From Paratissierella sp033809995 (GTDB lineage Bacteria; Bacillota; Clostridia; Tissierellales; Tissierellaceae): DNA of 64,000 nucleotides. The position numbers and the translations under genes are program-made. Below the pieces are notes generated by a model that was not told where the DNA came from, searched no databases, and saw nothing but the letters and a program-made list of their open reading frames with translations. Location of the stretch: contig JAPXKQ010000001.1 of the NCBI GenBank assembly GCA_033809995.1, positions 105,139 through 169,138 of the forward strand, in the 5' to 3' direction. This document shows positions 16,090 to 24,540 of the stretch, piece after piece (the stretch's first letter is position 1; every line of letters begins with the position of its first letter).

Positions 16090-17976
16090 ATGGATAGAAA
16101 TACCTATATTGATAATATCAACGTAGAAGAAGCAATAGATTTATATTTCCAAAAACTAAATATTGACGATAGTTACGAACAAATCAATCTTATGGATTCA
16201 TTGGGAAGAGTCACCTATGAGGCAGTATATGCCAAAGTTTCATCTCCAAACTACAATGCTGCAGCAATGGACGGTATAGCTGTAATCTCCGAAAATACAA
16301 GTGAAGCATACGAAACTAATCCCATTACACTAAACCTCAATAAGGACTTTGTATATGTTAACACTGGAAACCCAATCGAAGACCCATATGATGCGGTGAT
16401 AATGATTGAAGATGTAATAGAATTAGGCGAAGGTAAGATTCAAATCTTGAAATCAGCTTATCCTTGGCAGTATGTAAGACAAATTGGGGAAGATATAGTA
16501 GCCACTGAGATGATTATTCCTTCGAAACATAAGATAAGACCAATGGATTTAGGGGCATTGATTTCTGGTGGGGTAGAAAAGATAAAAGTCTATAAAAGAC
16601 CTAGGGTTGGTATTCTTCCAACAGGGACAGAAATTGTAGAAGACATCAATGATGTAGTTGAAGGAAAGATAATAGATTCAAACTCTAGAGTCTTTCAAGG
16701 ATTGGTTGTGGAATGTGGAGGAATACCCAATAGATATCACCCCCATAAGGATGATTTTAATCTACTAAAAGCAGCAATATTAAAAGGCGTAGAAGAAAAT
16801 GATATCTTATTAATAAATGCAGGATCTTCAGCAGGAACTAAAGACTATACAGTGAAATTAATCGAGGAATTAGGTGAGGTTGTAATCCATGGTGTAGCAA
16901 TGAAACCAGGAAAACCAACTATATTGGGGATTATTAATAATAAACCTGTAATAGGTATTCCAGGCTATCCAGTTTCAGCATATATTGTATTTGATGTATT
17001 TGTGAAACCTTTAATCCAAAAATATATTGGATTAGATAAGTTGACCTCTGAGACTACAAAAGCCTATCTATCTAGACGTGTAGTTTCTTCACTAAAAAAC
17101 AAAGAACTAGTTAGGGTGAATTTAGGATTTGTAAACGATAAGCTGATTGCGTCTCCTGTAGCAGGTGGATCTGGCGTAAGCATGAGTTTAGTAAAGGCTG
17201 ACGGTATAGCCATAATTCCGCAGAATATTGAGGGTGTAGAAGTAGGGAAAGAGGTAGAGGTTGAATTGTTAAAACCTTTATCCAAGATAAAAAATACTTT
17301 ATTCTCTGTAGGCAGCCATGATTTAATAATGGATATATTAGGAGATATTATTCCACTTACATCTAGTCATGTAGGAAGCCTTGGTGGGATAATGGCGCTA
17401 AAAAGAGGAGAGTGTCATATAGCTCCAATTCACCTTTTGGACATGGACACTGGTGAGTATAATATTAGCTATGTTAAAAAATATTTTCCTAATGAAAAGA
17501 TGGTCCTAATAAAGGGAGTCCAAAGACAGCAGGGATTTATCGTAGAAAAAAATAATCCTATAAATATTAAAAATTTTAAGGACTTAGCCAATAAGAATAT
17601 AACTTATGTTAATAGGCAGCGTGGTGCAGGAACGAGACTTTTATTGGATTATCATTTAAAGCTTGAGAAGATAAATCCGAAGGACATAATAGGCTATGAA
17701 AGAGAGCTAAATACTCATATGGCAGTAGCTACAGCAGTAAAAACTAAGTCTGCAACAACAGGACTTGGGGTATATTCAGCAGCAAAGGCATTGGATTTGG
17801 ATTTTAAATATATTACAGATGAAGACTATGATTTTCTAATTCCATATAATATGCTGCAAGACAATAAAATCACTGAATTTATTGAAACATTAAAATCAGA
17901 AGAATTTAGAAATAGGGTAGAAGTATTGGGTGGGTATGGATTTAGAGAAACTGGCAATATAATTATAATAGAATGA
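16090..17976 (+). CDS. MoeA fused to a periplasmic-binding-protein-like domain
   Basis: 628 residues. Residues 1 to about 400 are a complete MoeA (NYNAAAMDGIAV, PTGTEIV, NAGSSAGTKDYT, KPGKPTILG, GIPGYPVSA). From about 405 there is a PBP-like (LysR substrate/ModA-type) domain: VGSHDLIMDILGD, SSHVGSLGGIMAL, YVNRQRGAGTRLL, TGLGVYSAAK. There is no signal peptide, so the binding domain is cytosolic. MoeA-PBP fusions are known in archaea and clostridia; the domain may bind molybdate/tungstate or the cofactor. It starts after a repeat island and ends 10 bases before moaA. Confidence 0.9.
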   Translation: MDRNTYIDNINVEEAIDLYFQKLNIDDSYEQINLMDSLGRVTYEAVYAKVSSPNYNAAAMDGIAVISENTSEAYETNPITLNLNKDFVYVNTGNPIEDPYDAVIMIEDVIELGEGKIQILKSAYPWQYVRQIGEDIVATEMIIPSKHKIRPMDLGALISGGVEKIKVYKRPRVGILPTGTEIVEDINDVVEGKIIDSNSRVFQGLVVECGGIPNRYHPHKDDFNLLKAAILKGVEENDILLINAGSSAGTKDYTVKLIEELGEVVIHGVAMKPGKPTILGIINNKPVIGIPGYPVSAYIVFDVFVKPLIQKYIGLDKLTSETTKAYLSRRVVSSLKNKELVRVNLGFVNDKLIASPVAGGSGVSMSLVKADGIAIIPQNIEGVEVGKEVEVELLKPLSKIKNTLFSVGSHDLIMDILGDIIPLTSSHVGSLGGIMALKRGECHIAPIHLLDMDTGEYNISYVKKYFPNEKMVLIKGVQRQQGFIVEKNNPINIKNFKDLANKNITYVNRQRGAGTRLLLDYHLKLEKINPKDIIGYERELNTHMAVATAVKTKSATTGLGVYSAAKALDLDFKYITDEDYDFLIPYNMLQDNKITEFIETLKSEEFRNRVEVLGGYGFRETGNIIIIE

Positions 17977-17986
17977 TGGTGATATC

Positions 17987-18943
17987 ATGAAGGACTCTTT
18001 CGGTAGAGAAATAAATTACCTTAGAATTTCATTAACTGATAGATGCAATTTAAGATGTAGATATTGTATGCCTGAAAAAGGTGTTGCTAAGTTAGACCAT
18101 AATGAAATATTATCCCTAGAAGAAATTTATGAGCTTACAAAGATATTTGTAGAATTAGGGATAAATAAGATTAGATTCACAGGTGGAGAGCCTTTAGTAA
18201 GGCTTGGAGTTGTTGATTTAATTGGGAAGATTGCTAAATTAGATGGTGTGAAAGATCTTGCTATGACTACAAATGGTATTCTTCTAAAGGAAAATCTATT
18301 GGATTTAAAAAATGCAGGACTAAATAGACTAAATATTAGTCTGGATACACTAAATGAAGACAAGTACAAACAAATAACCCGTGGAGGAAATCTTCACAAG
18401 GTAATAGAAGGAATTAAAGAAGCCCAAAGTGTAGGACTAACACCAGTTAAAATAAATACAGTACTAATTGGTGGGTTTAATGACGATGAAATAGAAGACT
18501 TTGTAAACTTAACTATTGATAACCCAATAGATGTGAGATTTATAGAACTTATGCCTATAGGTGAAGCGGCAAGCTTTGCTAAGGATAATTTTATCCCAAA
18601 TAGTAATGTGTTAGATGTTGTTAAAAATTTGATTCCTGTAGTAAGTGAGGACAAGTCTTCTCCAGCAGTATATTATAAATTGCCAAATGCTAAAGGCAAG
18701 ATTGGGTTAATCAACCCCATATCCTGTAAGTTCTGTAAAAATTGTAACAGAGTAAGGCTTACATCAACAGGGAAATTGAAATTATGTTTGCATTCCAATA
18801 GAGAAATAGATTTAAGGAATGCATTACTAGAAGTTAAAGACATTAAAAAAATTATTATGAATTCAATACTAACAAAAGAAGAAGAACATCATCTAGAGGA
18901 TAAAAGTTATATTTCTAGAAATATGAACCAGATAGGAGGTTAG
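17987..18943 (+). CDS. moaA: GTP 3',8-cyclase, first step of molybdopterin synthesis
   Basis: A radical SAM enzyme of 318 residues that with MoaC converts GTP to cyclic pyranopterin monophosphate. CNLRCRYC near residue 20 binds the SAM cluster; CKFCKNCNRVRLTSTGKLKLC near 245-265 binds the second cluster and GTP. The protein ends in Gly-Gly, a conserved functional tail. Between these are FTGGEPL and TTNGILL. ATG 17987 follows GGTGAT. It is 3 bases upstream of the moaC fusion. Confidence 0.95.
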   Translation: MKDSFGREINYLRISLTDRCNLRCRYCMPEKGVAKLDHNEILSLEEIYELTKIFVELGINKIRFTGGEPLVRLGVVDLIGKIAKLDGVKDLAMTTNGILLKENLLDLKNAGLNRLNISLDTLNEDKYKQITRGGNLHKVIEGIKEAQSVGLTPVKINTVLIGGFNDDEIEDFVNLTIDNPIDVRFIELMPIGEAASFAKDNFIPNSNVLDVVKNLIPVVSEDKSSPAVYYKLPNAKGKIGLINPISCKFCKNCNRVRLTSTGKLKLCLHSNREIDLRNALLEVKDIKKIIMNSILTKEEEHHLEDKSYISRNMNQIGG

Positions 18944-18946
18944 GAT

Positions 18947-19840
18947 ATGGAATTCACTCATTTTAATGAGAGTGGAAGGGCACATATGGTGGATGTGGGA
19001 GACAAGGATAATACAAAGAGGACTGCCATAGCCACAGGAAGAATTAGAATGAAGAAGGAAACTGTAGATAAAATTAGACAAGGGCTAATTAAAAAAGGGG
19101 ATGTACTTTCTGTAGCTCAAGTAGCAGGGATTATGGGTGCTAAAAAGACCAGTGATTTAATTCCAATGTGTCATAATATAATTTTAAATGGTGCTGATAT
19201 ACGATTTTCGATACAGGAGAATTGCATAGACTTGGAAGCGGAAGTGAATACAACTGGTAAAACTGGTGTTGAAATGGAAGCATTAACAGCTGCATCCATA
19301 GCTTGTCTTACTATTTATGATATGTGTAAGGCTATAGACAAGGATATGATTATAGAAGATATTAAGTTAATAAAAAAGACTGGTGGAAAGTCTGGTGATT
19401 ATATGAGGAACTTAGGAAAGGTTATATCTATTAATATTTCAGATAAAAAGGGTGTAGTTAAGGAACCAATAGGTAGTGGTTTATTTATCGAAAATCACGG
19501 GCTAGAAAATGATGCCCATAGCGGTAATTGGCATAGACAAGTAAGTTTATTAGCCATAGAGAGCTTTAATAAAATGAGAGATAAAGGTATTGAATTAAAA
19601 CCTGGGGATTTTGCTGAAAATATAACTACTGAAGGAATAGTACTTTACGAATTACCAATAGGTACTCAATTAAAAATTGGTGAAACTATTCAAGAGGTAA
19701 CTCAAATAGGAAAGGAATGCCATACGGGGTGTGCAATTTCCAAAACCGTAGGAAAATGTGTAATGCCTAAGGAAGGTATTTTTACCAAGGTTTTAAAAGG
19801 TGGCATTATAAAAGAAGGAGATACAATAGAAATTATCTAG
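18947..19840 (+). CDS. moaC: MoaC-MOSC fusion protein
   Basis: 297 residues. Residues 1-157 are MoaC, the cyclic pyranopterin monophosphate synthase partner of MoaA: MVDVGDKDNTKRTA, LIPMCHNI, TGVEMEALTAAS, GGKSGDY. From about 162 a MOSC domain follows (HGLENDAHSGNWHRQVSL, PGDFAENITTEGI), with the cysteine pair CHTGCAI and a later Cys. MOSC domains bind sulfur carriers and Moco. The fusion occurs in clostridia; a role in cofactor sulfuration is inferred. It is the last gene of the island, closed by two hairpins. MoaD and MoaE are not in the window. Confidence 0.92.
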   Translation: MEFTHFNESGRAHMVDVGDKDNTKRTAIATGRIRMKKETVDKIRQGLIKKGDVLSVAQVAGIMGAKKTSDLIPMCHNIILNGADIRFSIQENCIDLEAEVNTTGKTGVEMEALTAASIACLTIYDMCKAIDKDMIIEDIKLIKKTGGKSGDYMRNLGKVISINISDKKGVVKEPIGSGLFIENHGLENDAHSGNWHRQVSLLAIESFNKMRDKGIELKPGDFAENITTEGIVLYELPIGTQLKIGETIQEVTQIGKECHTGCAISKTVGKCVMPKEGIFTKVLKGGIIKEGDTIEII

Positions 19841-19848
19841 TTAAGTAG

Positions 19849-19932
19849 GGGATGGTCTCAATGCCATCCCATATATAATATAGATCGAATATATAGGACT
19901 TGGTGTAAGGGGGGCAACACCAAGTCCTTTTT
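19849..19932 (+). terminator. Two hairpins after moaC-MOSC, the second a strong intrinsic terminator
   Basis: GGGATGG (19849-19855) pairs with CCATCCC (19864-19870). Then GGACTTGGTGT (19896-19906) pairs with ACACCAAGTCC (19917-19927), followed by five T. The second is a classical terminator for the rightward Moco block. Confidence 0.9.
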
Positions 19933-19982
19933 CAACATTGGAATTATACATAATCTAAAGGAACAGAGGGGCTGGTTCACTT

Positions 19983-20708
19983 TTAGCCTTCGAATTTTAT
20001 ATAATTTAAGATTCTAGTATCTTTGAATATTTCAAAGCCTATATATCCATTTTCAATTAGTTCTCTTTGTTTATCTAAATTAGCCCATTTAGATACGACT
20101 AAATCTATGGGGTTTGTATAGGGGTGCATTAAATCTCTATGGAGGATAAATCGAAGCAATCCATCTTCCCCATTTGATTTGCCATACTTTCTCTTTATCT
20201 TCTTTATTTTCAATCCATTTTTCATTACATTATATAAACTATAAAAATTGTATGGGGAAACTGTACATAATAAATGCTTATACCCATCTTCTAAGACAAA
20301 TTTTGTTGCAATTTCTAAAGTTAGGCTTTGAAGATTGTTACCCCTATAAATAGGATCTACAACGGTAGTCTCTAGATGTACTACACTATCCAACTCACTT
20401 TTAGGCAAATTGATATCATAACCTAAATTTCTAGAATCCTTACCAGGGAATCCAATATATCTATAGGAAATTAACTCCCCTTGATCATTAAGAACACCAA
20501 TAACTTTAGCACCATTCTTCATATCTTCATACATTTCATCATATGAATCTAAGTATAAAATTTCTTTATTATCAATACCATCATAAACTTTTAATTGTAA
20601 GTCGATAACCTCATTTAACCTTTCTTTAGGTAGCAATTCCATCGTATACTCTTCATATTTTTTTGTCTTATACTTATCCTTGATTAAATATCCTTTTGAT
20701 AATAACAT
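19983..20708 (-). CDS. GNAT-family N-acetyltransferase
   Basis: A 241-residue protein with a GNAT core around residues 105-160: VVHLETTVVDPIYRGNNLQSLTLE gives the beta4/alpha3 acetyl-CoA region, followed by CTVSPYNFYSLYNVMKNGLK, a typical GNAT ending. The substrate cannot be told. An AAAGGAGG precedes ATG 20708. It stands alone between the Moco island and pepF, and its end lies about 50 bases beyond the preceding terminator. Confidence 0.75.
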   Translation of the reverse strand: MLLSKGYLIKDKYKTKKYEEYTMELLPKERLNEVIDLQLKVYDGIDNKEILYLDSYDEMYEDMKNGAKVIGVLNDQGELISYRYIGFPGKDSRNLGYDINLPKSELDSVVHLETTVVDPIYRGNNLQSLTLEIATKFVLEDGYKHLLCTVSPYNFYSLYNVMKNGLKIKKIKRKYGKSNGEDGLLRFILHRDLMHPYTNPIDLVVSKWANLDKQRELIENGYIGFEIFKDTRILNYIKFEG

Positions 20709-20828
20709 TTTATTGGCCTCCTTTCTAACTATTCGCCAACTGACAACTTGATAATTAAAACTAAGTTGTTAAAATTAGTATATTACAAAATATTTAGGAT
20801 GTCAATAACATGTCAAAAATAAATTTTT

Positions 20829-20860
20829 CCCCTTTTCGACATATTGTTGTAGAAAAGGGG
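20829..20860 (-). terminator. Possible terminator after pepF
   Basis: CCCCTTTTC (20829-20837) pairs with GAAAAGGGG (20852-20860). Read leftward after the pepF stop, the hairpin is followed by AAAAATTTATTTTT, a weak tail. Confidence 0.5.
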
Positions 20861-20866
20861 AATTAA

Positions 20867-22636
20867 TTATCTATCTGCTAACTTTATAAATCTTTCAATA
20901 TCTTTTTCGATTAATCTTAATGAACTTCTGAAGAATTCTGGGTTATGAACATCAATACCCATTCTTAAGGCAACGTCTCTAATATTATTTTTTCCTGTTG
21001 CGTTTAATAATTCATCATATTCTTTAACGAACTCCTTACCACGTTTGAGATATTCTGCATATAATCCCTTGGAGAATAAAAGTCCAAATGCATAGGGGAA
21101 GTTGTAGAAATTGAGTCCTGCAGAATAATAATGAGGTTTGCAAATCCACATATATGGATGTAGGATATTGTGGTCTAATCCGTCACCATAAGCTTCTTTT
21201 TGTGCATTCAACATGATTTCTTTAAGTTCATTAACTGATAAAGTATGAGTCTTTCTTCTTTCAAATAGCTCCGACTCAAATAAGAAACGGCTCAAGATAT
21301 CAACGATTACCTGACCAGCATCCGAAATTGAAGTTTCTAGTATTCCAAATGCTTCTGCCTCACTAGCTTCTTTTAATGCTGCATTTACTACGATTGTTTC
21401 ACAGAATATTGATGCTGTCTCTGCAATTGGCATTGGATATCTGCTATTTAATATAGATTCATCCTTTAGATTTAGTCCATGATATCCATGACCTAATTCA
21501 TGTGCCAACGTAGTCATATTTGAGAAGTTTCCGTTAAAGTTTGCCATGATCCTGCTTTCTTTTATAGGATGAAGATTAGAACAGAATGCCCCACCCCTTT
21601 TGCCGTCTCTAGGCTCTACATCAAGCCAATTATTTTCATAAGCGTTTTGCGCGAAATCAGCCAATCTATCGCTAAAAGTTCTGAAATTATCCACTACATA
21701 TTTCATTGCTTCTTCATAAGTAAAAGTTCTATTTACTTCTCCTACTGGTGCAAACATTTCATAGAATGGTAAACCATTTTTATATCCTAGGAGTTCAGCT
21801 TTCTTCCTGTAGTATTTATGAAATACTGGAAGAAACTCTTTCATAGCTGTAAGCATTGCGTTTAATGTTTCTTGGTCCATTCTAGACTTATCAAGTACTT
21901 CATCTAATGGAGATTTATATCCTCTCATCTCTGCTACTGTAATTACTTCACCTTTTATTCCGTTTAATGCAGCAGCCGAAGCTTCTTCGATTTTTTTATA
22001 AGCTAGTTGTTCTGCTTCATAAGCTATAAGTCTTATACCAGGATCTTTGTCATATGCTAAGTTTCTTACAACAGGTAGAGGTAATTGTTTATTCTCTCCA
22101 TCCAATGTAATATCAACTAATAAAGTTGAGGATACCATATTTTGAAGATTTGACCAAGCAGTTGAGCCACTATTGGACATTTTAGAAATAAGTATTTCTT
22201 CTTTTTCACTGAGCATATATTTTGCTTGCTCTTTTATCGAATTCAAGTAAAATTTATGTTCCTTTAGTAGTTCTGAAGAATCTATTAATTCATCTAAATT
22301 ATCGATTTCCTTAACAAATCCCTGAAACATTACATTTGGTTTGGTTAATTCTGATGCTCGAACTGATAATCTATCCATATATTGTAATGCTGTTTCATTT
22401 TTAGCATCTACACTAGATGTTAGACTGGCATAAGCCCTCAGTTTTGTAAATATGGATGTAATATCAGCAGAAAATCCTATATATTCTTCCATTTTATTCA
22501 CACTGTTTTCTAATGATAAAAGATTCTCATTAGCCCAATTGTTAAATTCAAATATTTTAGTATCTAAATTCTCTAAGTCATTTAGAAACTCCTTTGAATC
22601 AAAGGATGTATATAATTCATCTAAACTCCATCGCAT
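20867..22636 (-). CDS. pepF: Oligoendopeptidase F (M3 metallopeptidase)
   Basis: A cytosolic zinc peptidase of 589 residues that cleaves oligopeptides. The active site HELGHGYHG (HExxH) lies near residue 380, after the family sequence FCSNLHPIKESRIM; the third ligand region is PIAETASIFCET. Length and the N-terminal helical part match PepF. A ribosome site (GGAGGCG) precedes ATG 22636. It is divergent from msrB and apparently monocistronic. The physiological peptide substrate is unknown. Confidence 0.93.
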   Translation of the reverse strand: MRWSLDELYTSFDSKEFLNDLENLDTKIFEFNNWANENLLSLENSVNKMEEYIGFSADITSIFTKLRAYASLTSSVDAKNETALQYMDRLSVRASELTKPNVMFQGFVKEIDNLDELIDSSELLKEHKFYLNSIKEQAKYMLSEKEEILISKMSNSGSTAWSNLQNMVSSTLLVDITLDGENKQLPLPVVRNLAYDKDPGIRLIAYEAEQLAYKKIEEASAAALNGIKGEVITVAEMRGYKSPLDEVLDKSRMDQETLNAMLTAMKEFLPVFHKYYRKKAELLGYKNGLPFYEMFAPVGEVNRTFTYEEAMKYVVDNFRTFSDRLADFAQNAYENNWLDVEPRDGKRGGAFCSNLHPIKESRIMANFNGNFSNMTTLAHELGHGYHGLNLKDESILNSRYPMPIAETASIFCETIVVNAALKEASEAEAFGILETSISDAGQVIVDILSRFLFESELFERRKTHTLSVNELKEIMLNAQKEAYGDGLDHNILHPYMWICKPHYYSAGLNFYNFPYAFGLLFSKGLYAEYLKRGKEFVKEYDELLNATGKNNIRDVALRMGIDVHNPEFFRSSLRLIEKDIERFIKLADR

Positions 22637-22719
22637 TGTGCACGCCTCCTATATTTCGATACTCTAATATAATATTATATCATATTCATAATGGGTAACA
22701 ATATACTGAGGTGAAATTA

Positions 22720-23178
22720 ATGAAATTTAATGAATATCAAAAACCATCTAGAGAGGAGTTAATAGAAAAATTGTCTCCTATAGAATATAAGGTGACTCAA
22801 GAAAGTGTAACTGAAAGGCCATTTACTCATGAATATAATGAGAACTATGAAGATGGTATATATGTGGATATTGTCTCTGGAGAACCACTATTTTCGTCTA
22901 AAGATAAGTTTGACGCAGGATGTGGTTGGCCTAGTTTTACAAGACCTTTAGAAGATGAGCATATAATTGAGAAAAGAGATCTTTCCCACGGAATGATTAG
23001 GACTGAAGTTAGAAGTAAATATGCAGATTCACATCTAGGTCATGTATTTCCCGATGGACCAAGGGATAAAGGGGGACTTAGATATTGTATTAATGGGGCA
23101 TCTTTGAGATTTATTAAGAAAGAGGATATGGAGAAGGAAGGATACGGGGAATATTTGAAGTTATTTGAAAAGCAGTAG
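22720..23178 (+). CDS. msrB: Peptide-methionine (R)-S-oxide reductase
   Basis: It repairs methionine R-sulfoxide in proteins with thioredoxin as reductant. At 152 residues it has CGWPSF, HLGHVFPDGP and the catalytic-cysteine motif RYCINGASLRF. The two CxxC zinc pairs found in many MsrBs are absent, so this is a zinc-free form. ATG 22720 follows GAGGTG. No msrA is adjacent. A hairpin overlaps its stop codon. Confidence 0.94.
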   Translation: MKFNEYQKPSREELIEKLSPIEYKVTQESVTERPFTHEYNENYEDGIYVDIVSGEPLFSSKDKFDAGCGWPSFTRPLEDEHIIEKRDLSHGMIRTEVRSKYADSHLGHVFPDGPRDKGGLRYCINGASLRFIKKEDMEKEGYGEYLKLFEKQ

Positions 23179-23195
23179 GGATGTTGCCCTACTGC
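23172..23195 (+). repeat. Hairpin repeat, copy A
   Basis: GCAGTAGGG (23172-23180) pairs with CCCTACTGC (23187-23195). The same stem recurs at 24066-24088 with a different loop. It has no T-tract. It may stop msrB transcription weakly, but its duplication on both sides of a decayed block is the notable point. Confidence 0.75.
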
Positions 23196-23250
23196 AAACC
23201 CACTGCTTATATATTAATATATAATAGAACTAACTCAATGGAGGTTTAGT

Positions 23251-23577
23251 ATGTTTATATTGGCAATATCATTGGGAGTCGAAGGAAAAAGAACTCCAAT
23301 AATTAATTTTATTGTAGAAATTTATGAGAAATACTCTTTTATTAAGTTTAAAATCAATGAAGAAAACATTATACCAAAAAATATTGAAGAATTTTATGTA
23401 CCAACTTACATCCCAACAGGTTTTAAATTCATCGAGGAGTCTAATTTAGATACAAATAAAGATGTAACAACAATTGTCTGGAATAATGATAAGTATGGAT
23501 TTAGTATATACGGTAAGTTGAAAGAAGAAATGCTTTTTAAAATAGCAAAATCAATAAAAATAATTAAAAACTTTTAA
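23251..23577 (+). CDS. Truncated DUF4367-like protein
   Basis: 108 residues. The N-terminal ILAISLGVEGKRTPIINFIVEIYEKY resembles the membrane-to-extracellular junction of DUF4367 proteins (anti-sigma-factor-like), and YVPTYIPTGFKFIEES, TTIVWNNDKYGFSIYGK is the DUF4367 body. The cytosolic N-terminal part expected in the family is missing, so this is probably a remnant, although ATG 23251 still has a good GGAGG. No sigma factor lies nearby. I would treat function as doubtful. Confidence 0.5.
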   Translation: MFILAISLGVEGKRTPIINFIVEIYEKYSFIKFKINEENIIPKNIEEFYVPTYIPTGFKFIEESNLDTNKDVTTIVWNNDKYGFSIYGKLKEEMLFKIAKSIKIIKNF

Positions 23578-23663
23578 AAATATGTCCCGATTCACCTTTT
23601 TTTATGGTTTATATGGCAAAGGAACAAATCCTTAGAAATAAACTAGAAGGAGGTGAATTTTTC

Positions 23664-23948
23664 ATGAAAAGAAGATTGATATACTTAACTGTCGTATTTA
23701 GTATATTTACTTTATTGCTCGTAAATTTACCTGTATATGCAAATACCAATGACAAATCATACGAAATAACGCCTTTCTATAAATATACTAACAAAACGGT
23801 AACAAATTTAAGCATATCACAATCAGGTAATGCTACGTGTACTGCAAGCTTATATACAGTGCTTTATCCTAATAGCCCATATTCACCACCGAAGTTGACT
23901 GGAACGAAAGGACCGGAGGAGGTTACGAGCCCATACTTCTATGGATAA
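23664..23948 (+). CDS. Small secreted protein, probably truncated
   Basis: 94 residues with a clear signal peptide (about 1-29, cleavage after VYA) and a short mature part containing TNLSISQSGNATCTASLYT, a pattern seen in small Firmicutes secreted proteins with alternating Ser/Thr. It breaks off at VTSPYFYG and looks shorter than related proteins. ATG 23664 is preceded by AAGGAGGTG. Its function is unknown. Confidence 0.5.
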   Translation: MKRRLIYLTVVFSIFTLLLVNLPVYANTNDKSYEITPFYKYTNKTVTNLSISQSGNATCTASLYTVLYPNSPYSPPKLTGTKGPEEVTSPYFYG

Positions 23949-24060
23949 GGACTATATTATTATACGAAACTATAATCATAATTATATATATAAAATGGTT
24001 GGGGAAAACAACTTAGAAGAAATATATAATTTAATAACTAAAAAACATGTCAATAGATAG
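23941..24060 (+). pseudogene. Short remnant, possibly of a DUF4367-type C-terminus
   Basis: A 39-codon frame from ATG 23941 to TAG 24060 reads MDKDYIIIRNYNHNYIYK then MVGENNLEEIYNLITKK. The pattern of a beta strand, then a short helix ending in LI-K, recalls the end of the neighbouring DUF4367-like ORF (LKEEMLFKIAKSIKI). There is no well-placed ribosome site. I read it as debris; the homology is a guess from pattern. Confidence 0.3.
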
Positions 24061-24065
24061 TTTAA

Positions 24066-24088
24066 GCAGTAGGGATTTACCCTACTGC
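24066..24088 (+). repeat. Hairpin repeat, copy B
   Basis: GCAGTAGGG (24066-24074) pairs with CCCTACTGC (24080-24088), identical stem to the hairpin at 23172. Confidence 0.75.
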
Positions 24089-24116
24089 TAGTGTAATTGC
24101 GAAATTGGAGGTTTTT

Positions 24117-24494
24117 ATGAAAAATATATTAAAAATTACTTTTTTTTTAATACTACTCAGGATAATTTCATCGAGTCTATTAAATTACTTAACTGGATTA
24201 AATAATATATACCTTTTAAAATATTATAAAGATAACAATATGATTTTTATACTTGGCTTTATTTTAAAAAATGTCACTTATCTTTTATACAGTCTTATAG
24301 TATTTAAATTAAGTAGATTTGATACCAAAAAAGAGAATCTTCAAATATTTATTGTAAATATCACTCTATTTATCTTTATAGATATCCTATTAAAATATGT
24401 TTTCAGATATTCTTTATACAAAATTCTAGTTAATTATGATATGTTTTTCATAATACTTTCTGGCTTTTCATTTTTAAAATATATATTTAAATAG
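24117..24494 (+). CDS. Small membrane protein of unknown function
   Basis: 125 residues with about three to four hydrophobic segments (KITFFLILLRIISSSLL, FILGFILKNVTYLLYSLIVF, IFIVNITLFIFIDILL, MFFIILSGFSFLKYIF). I recognise no family. ATG 24117 has TTGGAGG eight bases upstream. It follows the second GCAGTAGGG hairpin and is convergent with the AraC/GyrI gene. Confidence 0.5.
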   Translation: MKNILKITFFLILLRIISSSLLNYLTGLNNIYLLKYYKDNNMIFILGFILKNVTYLLYSLIVFKLSRFDTKKENLQIFIVNITLFIFIDILLKYVFRYSLYKILVNYDMFFIILSGFSFLKYIFK

Positions 24495-24540
24495 AAGGAG
24501 ATTTAAATATATATTTCCTATCCTAGTAATTATTTTATAA

